Source: Clostridia bacterium
GTDB taxonomy: Bacteria; Bacillota; Clostridia; Christensenellales; Aristaeellaceae
Reading direction: 5' to 3'
Assembly: GCA_900769075.1 (NCBI GenBank)
Contig: CAAGFE010000072.1
Coordinates: forward strand, 1-22,160
Length of the DNA stretch: 22,160 nucleotides
Shown here: positions 13,789-22,138 of the stretch, one piece after another
How the letters are laid out: every line of letters starts with the position of its first letter
Position numbering within the stretch: the first letter of the stretch is position 1
Translations under genes and position numbers: made by a program
Notes under the pieces: generated by a model
What the model was told of the DNA's origin: nothing
Seen by the model: only the letters and a program-made list of their open reading frames with translations
The model's database searches: none

Positions 13789-16700
13789 ATGACGAACACC
13801 TACGCCTTCCATCACGGCTGGAAATTCCGTCTGGCAAACCGCTTCCCGATGGCGGAGGCCCTCTCCGCCTTCCGCGACGCCCAGAGGCGGGATGTGTACG
13901 CGCCCGATTACTGCGATGAGGATTGGGAAACCGTGACGCTCCCCCATACCTTCAACGACGGTGAATTGTTCTCCGTGCCCATTGAGGACGCCGGCAGCGG
14001 TCAAACCCGCACGGCTGCCTTCTACCGCAATGTGCTGACCGTTCCGGCGCAGCACCGGCAGGATCGCTGTATCCTCTCCTTCGAGGGCATGCGCCAGACC
14101 TGCTATCTGTACGTCAACGGTCAGCTGGCGGGGTATTACGAGGCCGGCGTGGGGCCCTTCGGCTTTGACATCACGCCCTTTCTGGCCCCGGATGGGCGCA
14201 ACAGCATCACCGTCCTCACCGACAACACCTCCACCCGCAACATTCCCTTCTGCATCGCGGAAACCCCCAACAAGCCGGACGTCATCCCCGGCAGCTACCT
14301 GTTCCCCCAGGATCAGCCCGTCCCCGCGGACCGGGAGGGCGTGGGCTTCTTCTGGAACTGCAACGACTTCAACCCGGTGCTGGGCGGCATCAGCCAGCCG
14401 GTGCGCGTTCATTTCAAGCCGGACGTGCATCTGACGCTGCCGCTCTATGCCAATCTGCAAACCCACGGCACCTATGTCTACGCCACGTACTTCGACCTCC
14501 CCACGGGCAGCATGACGCTCCATGTGGACGCGGAGGTGCGTTCTTTCCGCACCGAGCCCGTGGATGCGCAGGTGCGGGTGGTTCTCCGCACGCTGGAAGG
14601 AGAAGCGGTCGCCGCGTTCACGACGGAGGCGGAAGTGATCCACCCTGCCCCGGCAGAAGCGCGAATCCATCGCGTCAGCATCACCCCGGAGGACGCCTAC
14701 GTCTGGGACGAGGCGACGCAGCACTACATCCCTGCCCCGGAGGATGAAGTGGCCCCTACCAAGCTGGATGCGGTGGGCACCCAGGTGATTCACGCCGGCA
14801 CGAGGGTCAGCGGGGTGACCTTCTGGAGCCTTCACGACCCGGCGCTGTACCGGGTGGAGGTGACGCTGCTGGTGAATGGCTGTGAAACCGATCAGGAAGT
14901 GATCGAGACCGGCTTCCGCAAGGTCGGCTACGACAAGGATCGGGGCGTGACGCTGGGGGATCAGCCGGTGTGGCTGCGGGGATACGCCCAGCGCGCCACC
15001 AACGAATGGGCCGCCGCCGGCATCGTGCCCGAATGGATGCACGACCTGGACGCGCTGCTGATCCGCGAAAGCGGCGCGAATCACATCCGCTTCATGCATG
15101 TGGCAGGCAGCCCGGCAGACGTGCGGGCCTATGACCGCCACGGCATTGTCTGCACCCAGCCCGCGGGCGACAAGGAGCGGGAGAACTTCGGGCGCCAGTG
15201 GGATCAGCGGGTGGAGCTGATGCGCAACGTCATTCTCGCCTACCGCAATCACCCGTCCATCCTGTTCTGGGAGGCGGGCAACAATGCCATCAGCGCTGCG
15301 CACATGGCGGAAATGAAGCGGCTCAAGGATGCGCTCGACCCCCATGGCGGACGCTTCATGGGCTGCCGCACCATCAACACCGAGGACGTGCTGGTTCATT
15401 CCGAGTATGTCGGCACGATGCTCAACCGCCACGCGGGCCGCTTCCTGTCCGAGCACGGCCCGATCACGGAGACGGAGTATTCCCGCGAGGAAGCCCCCCG
15501 CCGCGTCTGGGATGACTTCACCCCGCCGGATTTTGATTACCGCTGCAAATGGCTGGGCAAGGCCGGCAAAAAGGAAAAGGGCCGCGACTTCTACGACCTG
15601 ACCAGCGAGGATCTGGCGCTGGCAAACGCAAGGGGCTACGCGGAGTTCTTCAACGACCGGCTGTCCGGCGCGTCCGGGAAGCAGCTTTACAGCGCCGCCG
15701 CCGCCCTGTGCTGGACGGATTCGGCCCAGCACGGCCGCCAGTCCTGGTCGGAAAACGGACGCATGTCGGGCCGCGTGGACGCCATCCGCGTGAAGAAGCA
15801 GAGCTTCGATGTGTTCCGCACCATGCAGACCACCCGCCCGGCGGTGAAGATCCTCGGCCACTGGAATTACCCGCCCCTGACGGAGGACAGCTACCGCTAT
15901 CACGACAAGGCGTTCAACGGGCGCTTCTGGGAGGAAACGGAGACGCTGCTCCAGCGCGATCCCCTGCACAAGACGGTTTACGTCATCGCCAGCTACCCGG
16001 TGGCAAGGGTCACGCTGTTTGTCAACGGCAGTCCGGTCGGCAGCTGCGATCAGCCGGAAAACACCTTCGTGTTCCCCATCCCCGATGTGGACGTCACCGC
16101 CGGCGGCTGTGCGGAGGCGGTCGGCTACGGCTACGACGGGCAGGAAGTCTGCCGGGACCGCATCGAAACGGCGGGCGATCCGGCGGAAATCCGCCTGACG
16201 ATGCGCACCTCCCCCGAGGGGCTGCATGCCGACGGCAACGACCTGGCCTGCGTAGACGTGGAGGTGCTGGATGCCCAGGGCCGCATCTGTCCCCTGTGCG
16301 ACGCGAAAATCACCTTCCGCATAACCGGCGATGCGGTGTTCCTGGGCGGCTACAACAGCGGACGCTTCAACGGCAACGGCCGCAGCGACAACGTGATTCA
16401 TCAGGATCATGTGTACGCCGAATGCGGCGTCAACCGCGTGCTGCTGCGGGCAGGACAGACGCCGGGGGAGATCACCCTGACGGCCGCGTCTGCAGGGCTG
16501 CCGGACGCGGCGATCACCCTGCGGAGCATCCCGGCGGATACCTCCGCGCTGACCGCCCCCACGATGTCCGCGCTGTACAGCAATCCCCCGGCCCTCTTCG
16601 ACCCGGCGGAGGAGTTTTTCGCCCCCATCCCTGCGGCGGACGCGGTCAAGTACACCCCCGAAACGGAATGCTACTGCAAGATCATGGTCAACGGGCAGGA

Positions 16701-17043
16701 GCCGGATTTCCGGGGCGTACGGGCGGTCAACCGCAACGGCGCGATCTGGGGCAATGTGCTGTGCATCCTGGAGCGCATGAAGGCCACCGACCCTGCCCGG
16801 ATGGATTTCACCTGGGACGCGGAAAACCAGCGGCTGACGCTCCTGTCCGGCGGGCACACGATCATCGCCCAGGCGGGGGTGACCCATCTCCTGGTGGACG
16901 GCGCGGAAAACCTGATGGACGGTCAGCCCTATGTGACCGACACCGGCATCCTGGTGATGGAGGTCAACGCCATCGCGCCCCATGTGGACGGCGCATCCGC
17001 CCAGTTTGACGACAGGATCGGCGCGCTGCGCATCGTGATGTAA
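13789..17043 (+). CDS. GH2 family glycosidase with altered acid/base motif and C-terminal stalk-like domain
   Basis: A 1084-residue protein without signal peptide. Rough domain order: sugar-binding jelly roll (10-175), Ig-like domain (205-385), TIM barrel (395-670), DUF4982-like domain (690-795), GH2 C-terminal domain 5 type (805-905), and a tail (963-1084) resembling the copper-amine-oxidase-N/stalk fold (KIMVNGQ..., VDG...). The acid/base motif reads NHPSILFWEAGNN (487-499), with N499 where GH2 enzymes have Glu; E495 lies close by. Glu candidates for the nucleophile are E555 (SEHG), E561 and E563 (ETEY). The substrate may be a beta-galactoside or a galacturonide of pectin, but this is not decided by sequence. 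GGAGG lies eight bases before the ATG. It reads on from the transporter operon. Confidence 0.87.
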   Translation: MTNTYAFHHGWKFRLANRFPMAEALSAFRDAQRRDVYAPDYCDEDWETVTLPHTFNDGELFSVPIEDAGSGQTRTAAFYRNVLTVPAQHRQDRCILSFEGMRQTCYLYVNGQLAGYYEAGVGPFGFDITPFLAPDGRNSITVLTDNTSTRNIPFCIAETPNKPDVIPGSYLFPQDQPVPADREGVGFFWNCNDFNPVLGGISQPVRVHFKPDVHLTLPLYANLQTHGTYVYATYFDLPTGSMTLHVDAEVRSFRTEPVDAQVRVVLRTLEGEAVAAFTTEAEVIHPAPAEARIHRVSITPEDAYVWDEATQHYIPAPEDEVAPTKLDAVGTQVIHAGTRVSGVTFWSLHDPALYRVEVTLLVNGCETDQEVIETGFRKVGYDKDRGVTLGDQPVWLRGYAQRATNEWAAAGIVPEWMHDLDALLIRESGANHIRFMHVAGSPADVRAYDRHGIVCTQPAGDKERENFGRQWDQRVELMRNVILAYRNHPSILFWEAGNNAISAAHMAEMKRLKDALDPHGGRFMGCRTINTEDVLVHSEYVGTMLNRHAGRFLSEHGPITETEYSREEAPRRVWDDFTPPDFDYRCKWLGKAGKKEKGRDFYDLTSEDLALANARGYAEFFNDRLSGASGKQLYSAAAALCWTDSAQHGRQSWSENGRMSGRVDAIRVKKQSFDVFRTMQTTRPAVKILGHWNYPPLTEDSYRYHDKAFNGRFWEETETLLQRDPLHKTVYVIASYPVARVTLFVNGSPVGSCDQPENTFVFPIPDVDVTAGGCAEAVGYGYDGQEVCRDRIETAGDPAEIRLTMRTSPEGLHADGNDLACVDVEVLDAQGRICPLCDAKITFRITGDAVFLGGYNSGRFNGNGRSDNVIHQDHVYAECGVNRVLLRAGQTPGEITLTAASAGLPDAAITLRSIPADTSALTAPTMSALYSNPPALFDPAEEFFAPIPAADAVKYTPETECYCKIMVNGQEPDFRGVRAVNRNGAIWGNVLCILERMKATDPARMDFTWDAENQRLTLLSGGHTIIAQAGVTHLLVDGAENLMDGQPYVTDTGILVMEVNAIAPHVDGASAQFDDRIGALRIVM

Positions 17044-17045
17044 CC

Positions 17046-17074
17046 TTGCCAGCCCGCGCAAACCCTGCTATCAT
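17046..17074 (+). promoter_or_regulatory. Promoter of the acetylesterase-GH105 operon
   Basis: TTGCCA (17046-17051), 17 bp and TATCAT (17069-17074) each match consensus at five of six bases. It starts two bases after the GH2 stop codon, and 25 bp separate it from the ATG at 17100. Confidence 0.8.
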
Positions 17075-17099
17075 ATGAAAAAAACGAGAGGTGACAACC

Positions 17100-17759
17100 A
17101 TGGCGACAATCTGGATCATTGGCGACTCCACGGTGGAGGACAACAAGCCGCCCTTCCGCGGCTGGGGATGGGCCATCCCTCAGTTCGCGGCGGAAGGCGT
17201 GGCGGTGCGCAATCACGGTCTGTCCGGGCGCAGCACCCGTTCCTTCCGGGATGAGGGGCTTTTTGGGCCCGTTCAGGAGGGCATGCAGGCGGGCGATCTG
17301 CTGCTCATCCAGTTCGGTCACAACGACGAGAAGGATGCGTCCGAGCTCCACACCGACCCCGACAGCACCTACCCCGAATTCCTTTCCTGGTACTGCGACG
17401 AGGCGATCTCCCGCGGCGCGCAGCCGGTGCTGATTACCCCCGTCAGCCGCAGGTGGTGGATTCCCGGCGGCGAGATGCTCTACACCCACGGCGAATACCC
17501 CGCCGCCATGCGCAGGCTGGCGAAGGAGCGGAACATCCCCCTGGTGGATCTGAAGGCGGCCTCCCGCGAGCTCTACCTGTCCCTGGGCGAGGAAAAGACC
17601 GCCGAGCTCTTCGTGCGCATCCCCAAGGGCGAGAACCCGGATTTCCCCGATGGGCATGATGACAAGACCCACTTCAACGCCTATGGCGCGGAGAAAATTG
17701 CCGGGCTGGTGGTGAACGGCCTGCGAGCGGACGAACGCACCCGCAGGTATGTCAAATAA
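17100..17759 (+). CDS. rhgT: SGNH-type rhamnogalacturonan acetylesterase (CE12)
   Basis: A 219-residue cytoplasmic hydrolase of the RhgT/YesT type. Block I is GDST with nucleophile S10. Block II is NHGLSGRST (38-46), with its glycine giving the oxyanion hole. Block III is FGHND with N75. Block V is DDKTHF with D188 and H191. It should remove acetyl groups from galacturonic acid residues of rhamnogalacturonan I fragments, making them accessible to GH105 and GH28. The ATG at 17100 fits the GAGAGGTG site better than a GTG at 17091. The GH105 gene follows after 30 bp on the same transcript. The lack of a signal peptide means that import of acetylated fragments is required. Confidence 0.92.
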   Translation: MATIWIIGDSTVEDNKPPFRGWGWAIPQFAAEGVAVRNHGLSGRSTRSFRDEGLFGPVQEGMQAGDLLLIQFGHNDEKDASELHTDPDSTYPEFLSWYCDEAISRGAQPVLITPVSRRWWIPGGEMLYTHGEYPAAMRRLAKERNIPLVDLKAASRELYLSLGEEKTAELFVRIPKGENPDFPDGHDDKTHFNAYGAEKIAGLVVNGLRADERTRRYVK

Positions 17760-17789
17760 ACGCTGCAAAGGATGAAAGGAGATCACAAC

Positions 17790-18854
17790 ATGGATTTCAA
17801 GCAGATCGCGGACAAGGTGCTGGGCATGCTCCAGCGGGCGGACGGCAACGATCCCTCCCGGGGCCACCTGACCATGAACAACTGGGAGTGGCCCACCGGC
17901 GTGGCGCTCTACGGGATCTACAAGACCTACCAGCAGTCCGGGGACAAGGCCATCCTCGATTATCTCATCGGCTGGTATGACGATATGCTCCACCGGGAGC
18001 AGCAGCCCCATCGCAACGTCAATACCGTTGCGCCCGTGCTGACCCTCACCTGCCTGTATGACGAAACCAAGAACCCGGAATACCTCGCCCACATCGAATC
18101 CTGGGCCAAGTGGGTGCTGGAGGAAATGCCCCGCACCGAATACGGCGGATTGCAGCACTGCACCGTCTGGAACAAGCACTACCAGCAGCTGTGGTGCGAC
18201 ACGCTGTTCATGGTCTGCCTGTTCCTGGCCAAGGCAGGCGTGGTGCTGAACCGGCCCGCATGGATTGACGAGGCGGAATACCAGTTCCTGATGCATATCC
18301 GCTATCTGCAGGACAAGGTGACCGGCCTGTTCTATCATGGATGGACCTTTGACCGCCGGAACAACTACGCCAACGCCAAGTGGGCCCGCGGCAACGCCTG
18401 GTTCACCGCCGCCGCCATCGAGCTGAAGGACATCACCGGGCGCGACAACGCCGCCATGCGGATGATCCTCTCCGCCTGGGAGGATCAGGTGCTGGCCCTG
18501 TGGAAGTATCAGCGCGTGAACGGCTCCTTCACCACGCTGATCGACGTGGAGGAAACCTACTGCGAAACCAGCGCCACCGCCGCCATCGCCTACGGGGTGA
18601 TGAAGGGCTTGCGCATGGGCGTGCTCAAGGAGGCCCGCTATTTCGAGATGGCGCAGCTGGCGGCGAAATCCGTGCTGGACCAGATTGACGAAACCGGCGC
18701 GGTGCAGGGCGTTTCCGGCGGCACCGGCATGGGCTACAACCTCCAGCATTACAAGGACATCATCGTCACCCCCACCGCCTATGGGCAGGGGCTGACCTTC
18801 CTGATGCTCACCGAATTGATGCGCAAGGGCGAGTTTGAGTTCTTCCGGGCGTAA
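17790..18854 (+). CDS. GH105 unsaturated rhamnogalacturonyl hydrolase
   Basis: A 354-residue alpha/alpha-barrel enzyme of the YteR/YesR type. It hydrates and cleaves the unsaturated galacturonic acid that pectate or rhamnogalacturonan lyases leave at the non-reducing end, releasing 5-keto-4-deoxyuronate and a rhamnose-ended product. Visible landmarks are NNWEWPTGVALYGI (30-43), WCDTLFM with catalytic D137, the FYHGWTF segment, WARGNAW (198-204) and the Glu/His-rich ETYCETSATAAIAYG block. AAGGAG lies eight bases before the ATG at 17790; an upstream in-frame ATG at 17772 lies before that site and is less likely. It is the last gene of its operon. Its presence implies that lyases act outside, although none is in the window. 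Confidence 0.94.
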   Translation: MDFKQIADKVLGMLQRADGNDPSRGHLTMNNWEWPTGVALYGIYKTYQQSGDKAILDYLIGWYDDMLHREQQPHRNVNTVAPVLTLTCLYDETKNPEYLAHIESWAKWVLEEMPRTEYGGLQHCTVWNKHYQQLWCDTLFMVCLFLAKAGVVLNRPAWIDEAEYQFLMHIRYLQDKVTGLFYHGWTFDRRNNYANAKWARGNAWFTAAAIELKDITGRDNAAMRMILSAWEDQVLALWKYQRVNGSFTTLIDVEETYCETSATAAIAYGVMKGLRMGVLKEARYFEMAQLAAKSVLDQIDETGAVQGVSGGTGMGYNLQHYKDIIVTPTAYGQGLTFLMLTELMRKGEFEFFRA

Positions 18855-18864
18855 TGCCTCAGCA

Positions 18865-18904
18865 CAGGGAGAAAGCGGTTTGCTTTCTTCCTGTTGCTTT
18901 TTTG
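18865..18904 (+). terminator. Terminator of the acetylesterase-GH105 operon
   Basis: A 13-bp stem (18865-18877 with 18883-18895, one G-U pair) closes a GGTTT loop. A T tract follows at 18899-18904. Confidence 0.93.
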
Positions 18905-18932
18905 CAAACGGGCGCGGCCAGCCCTGCGGGGC

Positions 18933-18961
18933 TTGACTTCCTTTCCCGGCTTTGCTATCAT
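18933..18961 (+). promoter_or_regulatory. Promoter of the amidohydrolase gene
   Basis: TTGACT (18933-18938), 17 bp and TATCAT (18956-18961) each match consensus at five of six bases. The start codon at 18996 is about 28 bases after the expected transcription start. Confidence 0.85.
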
Positions 18962-18995
18962 GCTGACATCCGCATATCGTATCGGAGGGATAGAG

Positions 18996-20627
18996 ATGAA
19001 AACCATTTATGTCGGCGGTCAGGTGTTCACCGGCGCACTGCCGCTTCAGGAAGCCTTCATCGTGGAGGAAGGCCGATTTGCCGCCGTGGGGACAACGGCG
19101 GAGATGCTCGCCCTGCGCGCGGCGGAGGACGCCGTCGTCCCGCTGGAAGGGCGCTTTGTCTGCCCCGGCTTCAACGACAGCCACATGCACCTGCTCAGCT
19201 ACGGCAGCGCCATGGAGAAATGCGACCTGACCGGTGCGGCAACCGCCTCCCTGGCGGCGCTTCAGCAGGCATTGCGGGATTTTGCCGCTATCCGTCAGCC
19301 CCAGGCGGGGGACTGGCTCCTGGGCCGCGGCTGGAATCAGGATTACTTCTCCCCGGCTACGGGCATTCCCGTCCGGCAGGATCTGGACGCGGTGTCCACC
19401 GCGTTTCCGGTGTGCATCACCCGCTGCTGCGGTCACTGCCTGGTGCTGAACACCCGCGCCCTGGAGGTTCTGGGCATTGACGAGAACACCCCCGTCCCGG
19501 AGGGCGGCGCGATCGACCGGGACGAGCAGGGGCGGCTCACCGGCGTCCTGCTGGACACAGCGATGTCCCTGGTATTCGCCCGTCTGCCGCGCCCCACAAA
19601 ACAGGACCTCAAGCGCATGCTCCGCAGCGCCAGCGCGGCCCTGAACCGCGTCGGCGTGACCTCCTGCCAGACGGACGACCTGTGCGCCTTTGAGAACATC
19701 ACCTGGCAGGAGGTGCTGGAGGCCTACCGCGAGGTGGCGCAGGAGGGCGACCTGACGGTCCGCGTGTTCGAGCAGAGCCAGTTCACCGACGCGGACAGCC
19801 TGCGGGCCTTCCTGGATACCGGGCTGACCACCGGCTCGGGCAGCGAGATGTTCAAAATCGGCCCGCTGAAAATGCTGGGCGACGGCTCCCTCGGGGCGCG
19901 GACGGCCTATCTGTCCGGCACCTATGCCGATGCCCCGGAGGAACGCGGCATCGCCATCTTCACCCAGGAGCAGTTCAATGAGATGATCTCCCTGGCCAAC
20001 GAGCACGGCATGTCCGCCGCCATCCATGTCATCGGCGACGGGATCCTGGATCGGGTGCTGAACGCCTACGAATACGCTTTCGCCCGCTGCCCCCGGGAGG
20101 ATCACCGCAGCGGACTGGTGCATGTGCAGCTCACCCGGCCCGATCAGCTGGAACGCATCCGCCGTATGAATCTCCACGCCCATGTGCAGACCATTTTCCT
20201 CGACTACGACAGCCACATCGTCCATGCCCGCGCGGGAGAAGCGCTGGCCGGCACCAGCTATGCCTTCCACACCCTGCGGGAGATGGGCGTGCATGTTTCC
20301 AACGGCACCGACTGCCCGGTGGAAGCCCCCGATCCCATGCGGGGGGTGCAATGCGCCGTGACCCGTCAGCCCCTGGACGGCTCATTGCCGCCCTATCGCC
20401 CGGAGGAAGCCTTCTCCGTGGAGGAAGCGCTGCAGATCTACACCGTGGAGGGCGCGTTCGCCTCCTTTGAGGAGGGCTTCAAGGGGCAGATTCAGCCCGG
20501 GCTGGCGGCGGATTTTGTCATCCTGGACGGGAATCCCTTCGAGGTCGCCCCCCAGGACATTCACCGGATCCGCACGCTCCGGACCTTCCTGGGCGGTAAG
20601 CTGGTTTATGACGCACAGAAGCTGTAA
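18996..20627 (+). CDS. YtcJ-type amidohydrolase (amidohydrolase family 3)
   Basis: A 543-residue metal-dependent hydrolase. An N-terminal beta-sandwich strand (IYVGGQVFTG) leads to GFNDSHMHL, with metal ligands H63 and H65. The metal-bridging lysine lies in KMLGDGSLG (K292). AIHVIGDG and the LVHVQL segment supply further histidines, and NGTDCPVE holds D439, the general base. The C-terminal strand GLAADFVILDGNPF closes the sandwich. Members act on N-formyl or N-acyl amides or related imides, and the substrate here is not known. GGAGGGA lies five bases before the ATG at 18996; an in-frame ATG further left at 18894 lies before the promoter and is excluded. A weak bulged hairpin overlaps the stop codon. 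No link with pectin use is evident. Confidence 0.9.
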   Translation: MKTIYVGGQVFTGALPLQEAFIVEEGRFAAVGTTAEMLALRAAEDAVVPLEGRFVCPGFNDSHMHLLSYGSAMEKCDLTGAATASLAALQQALRDFAAIRQPQAGDWLLGRGWNQDYFSPATGIPVRQDLDAVSTAFPVCITRCCGHCLVLNTRALEVLGIDENTPVPEGGAIDRDEQGRLTGVLLDTAMSLVFARLPRPTKQDLKRMLRSASAALNRVGVTSCQTDDLCAFENITWQEVLEAYREVAQEGDLTVRVFEQSQFTDADSLRAFLDTGLTTGSGSEMFKIGPLKMLGDGSLGARTAYLSGTYADAPEERGIAIFTQEQFNEMISLANEHGMSAAIHVIGDGILDRVLNAYEYAFARCPREDHRSGLVHVQLTRPDQLERIRRMNLHAHVQTIFLDYDSHIVHARAGEALAGTSYAFHTLREMGVHVSNGTDCPVEAPDPMRGVQCAVTRQPLDGSLPPYRPEEAFSVEEALQIYTVEGAFASFEEGFKGQIQPGLAADFVILDGNPFEVAPQDIHRIRTLRTFLGGKLVYDAQKL

Positions 20628-20644
20628 ATTCTGCGTTCCTTCCC

Positions 20645-20673
20645 TTGTCAGCCGCACCCGACGGTGGTACAAT
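20645..20673 (+). promoter_or_regulatory. Promoter of the beta-lactamase-like gene
   Basis: TTGTCA (20645-20650), 17 bp and TACAAT (20668-20673) each match consensus at five of six bases. They lie 18 bp after the amidohydrolase stop codon. Confidence 0.83.
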
Positions 20674-20708
20674 TGGACTGATACTCTGCAAAGATAAGGA
20701 TGACTGCT

Positions 20709-21926
20709 ATGCGCCGGTTTCTCGCCCTCCTGATGACGCTCCTGCCCCTCGCTTCCTTCTCGGAGGAAACGGCCCCCGTGCCCACCCAGGAGCCTACGCC
20801 CGTGCCCACCCCGACCCTGACCCCTGCCCCGACGCCCGTCCCGACCCCGACCCTGGAAGAATTGTGGGATCAGTACGCCGAGGCCAGGTTCCTCGGGCGC
20901 AAGATCGTCTGCGGCGCGGTGATCATTGCCAAGGACGGCGAAATGCTGTACAGCTACTGCTACGGTAACAAGACCCGGAGCAGCCGGGATGCGGTCACGC
21001 TGGACACCTGCTTCCGCATCGCGTCGGTGACCAAGCTGGTCACGGCGGTGGGCCTGATGCAGCTGCTGGAGGAGCAGGACATCTCCCTGGAAACCCCGGT
21101 GAAGGACATCGTCGGGTTCCCGGTGGTCAATCCCGCCTTCCCCGATCAGGACATCACCATCCGCCAGGTGATGAGCCATACCTCCTCCTTCATCCAGACC
21201 CAGTATTATCACCCGAACTGGGATACGCTGCAGGTGGGGAACAAGTATTTCTCCACGACGGTGGCGCCCGGCACAGCCTACGCCTATTCCAACCTCAACG
21301 GCGGCCTGTTCGGCGCGATGATCGAGGCGCTGTCCGGCCAGAGCGTCAACACCTACATGCGGGAGCACGTCTTTGGGCCGCTGGGCATCAACGCGGCCTA
21401 CCACATGGCGCTGCTGCCCGACCAGTCCGACCTCGCTCCCCAACTGAGCAAGAGCGGCACCATTGCCGAGGGCGTTTCCGTGTCGCTGGCCAGCATCAGC
21501 GAGTATGACGACACCTGCAACCCCCGGGCGAACACCCACCACACCTCCGGCGGGCTGATCATCAGCGCCAACGGCTTGATCCGCATCATCTCCATGCTCC
21601 AGCGCGGCGGCGAGCTGGACGGCGTCCGCATCCTGTCCGAGGAAGCTGTGGCGCTCATGATGCAGGATCAGCAGACGATCCCCGGCAGCTCCGTCCTCTG
21701 CCAGAGCGAATACGGCCTGGCCATGGCCCGGGTGGAGAACATGCCCGGCGGCACCTGGTATGGGCATCAGGGCCGGATGAAGGGATTGAGCTCCAACATC
21801 TACTTCCAGCCGGACACCGGGCTGTCCATCGCGGTGATCGCCAACGGCTATGAAGCCCAGAGCGTGGACGGCGTGGTGTCCATCGCCCGCGTGTTTATGG
21901 AAAAGGCGCAGGAGCTGCTCCCGTAA
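20709..21926 (+). CDS. Secreted serine hydrolase, beta-lactamase class C / penicillin-binding-protein-like
   Basis: A 405-residue protein. A short signal peptide (MRRFLALLMTLLPLASFS) precedes a Pro/Thr-rich linker (22-48, repeats of PTP and PVPT), which suggests a cell-wall spacer. The catalytic domain has SVTK (S106, K109), YSN (193-195) and HQG (353-355), the last replacing KTG as in esterases and D-aminopeptidases of this family. It is therefore a family member, but antibiotic resistance cannot be inferred. The ATG at 20709 has AAGGA eight bases upstream; the in-frame ATG at 20700 abuts the site and is less likely. It has its own promoter. No plus-strand terminator was found after the stop. 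Confidence 0.9.
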   Translation: MRRFLALLMTLLPLASFSEETAPVPTQEPTPVPTPTLTPAPTPVPTPTLEELWDQYAEARFLGRKIVCGAVIIAKDGEMLYSYCYGNKTRSSRDAVTLDTCFRIASVTKLVTAVGLMQLLEEQDISLETPVKDIVGFPVVNPAFPDQDITIRQVMSHTSSFIQTQYYHPNWDTLQVGNKYFSTTVAPGTAYAYSNLNGGLFGAMIEALSGQSVNTYMREHVFGPLGINAAYHMALLPDQSDLAPQLSKSGTIAEGVSVSLASISEYDDTCNPRANTHHTSGGLIISANGLIRIISMLQRGGELDGVRILSEEAVALMMQDQQTIPGSSVLCQSEYGLAMARVENMPGGTWYGHQGRMKGLSSNIYFQPDTGLSIAVIANGYEAQSVDGVVSIARVFMEKAQELLP

Positions 21927-21955
21927 AAAGGGCGGCAATGCACTGACACATATGC

Positions 21956-21985
21956 AAAAAGAGGAGCTGCCATTCATGGCAGCTC
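21956..21985 (-). terminator. Minus-strand terminator of a gene beyond the right edge
   Basis: On the minus strand GAGCTGCCAT (21985-21976) pairs perfectly with ATGGCAGCTC (21973-21964) across a two-base gap, and CTCTTTTT follows. It implies a transcript entering from the right. On the plus strand no T tract follows. Confidence 0.7.
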
Positions 21986-22138
21986 AGACCATCTACAAAC
22001 CCCGGGAGGTGTTGGAGGGCCCGCAGGCCCTTCGACTTTTAATCGAAAATCGGCGACATGCGCGGCGATTTTCGTGCTTTTCCGTCAGGAAAAGTTTCCT
22101 TACACGAACGAACGGCCGGGAGAACGGCTTGCCGTTCG
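21964..22138 (-). ncRNA. Row of five perfect hairpins, non-coding element
   Basis: Within 175 bases are 10-bp (21964-21985), 6-bp (AGGGCC/GGCCCT, 22016-22031), 9-bp (CGAAAATCG/CGATTTTCG, 22044-22074), 7-bp (CTTTTCC/GGAAAAG, 22077-22094) and 7-bp (GAACGGC/GCCGTTC, 22122-22137) hairpins, all perfect. The last can be replaced by CGAACGGC (22109-22116) with GCCGTTCG (22131-22138). Because the first hairpin is a minus-strand terminator, the element is probably transcribed leftward. A 64-codon plus-strand frame (21952-22146) runs through it but has no ribosome binding site. Confidence 0.5.

Noticed and set aside
12187..17061. Minus-strand frame of 1624 codons opposite the binding protein and GH2 genes
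   Set aside because: It is a shadow frame produced by GC-rich codon use. It is His/Gly/Val-rich without domains, while the plus strand carries clear families with ribosome binding sites.
18865..18904. Catabolite-control (cre-like) site resembling AAAGCGGTTT
   Set aside because: The similarity lies within a clear terminator stem-loop and is not near a promoter.
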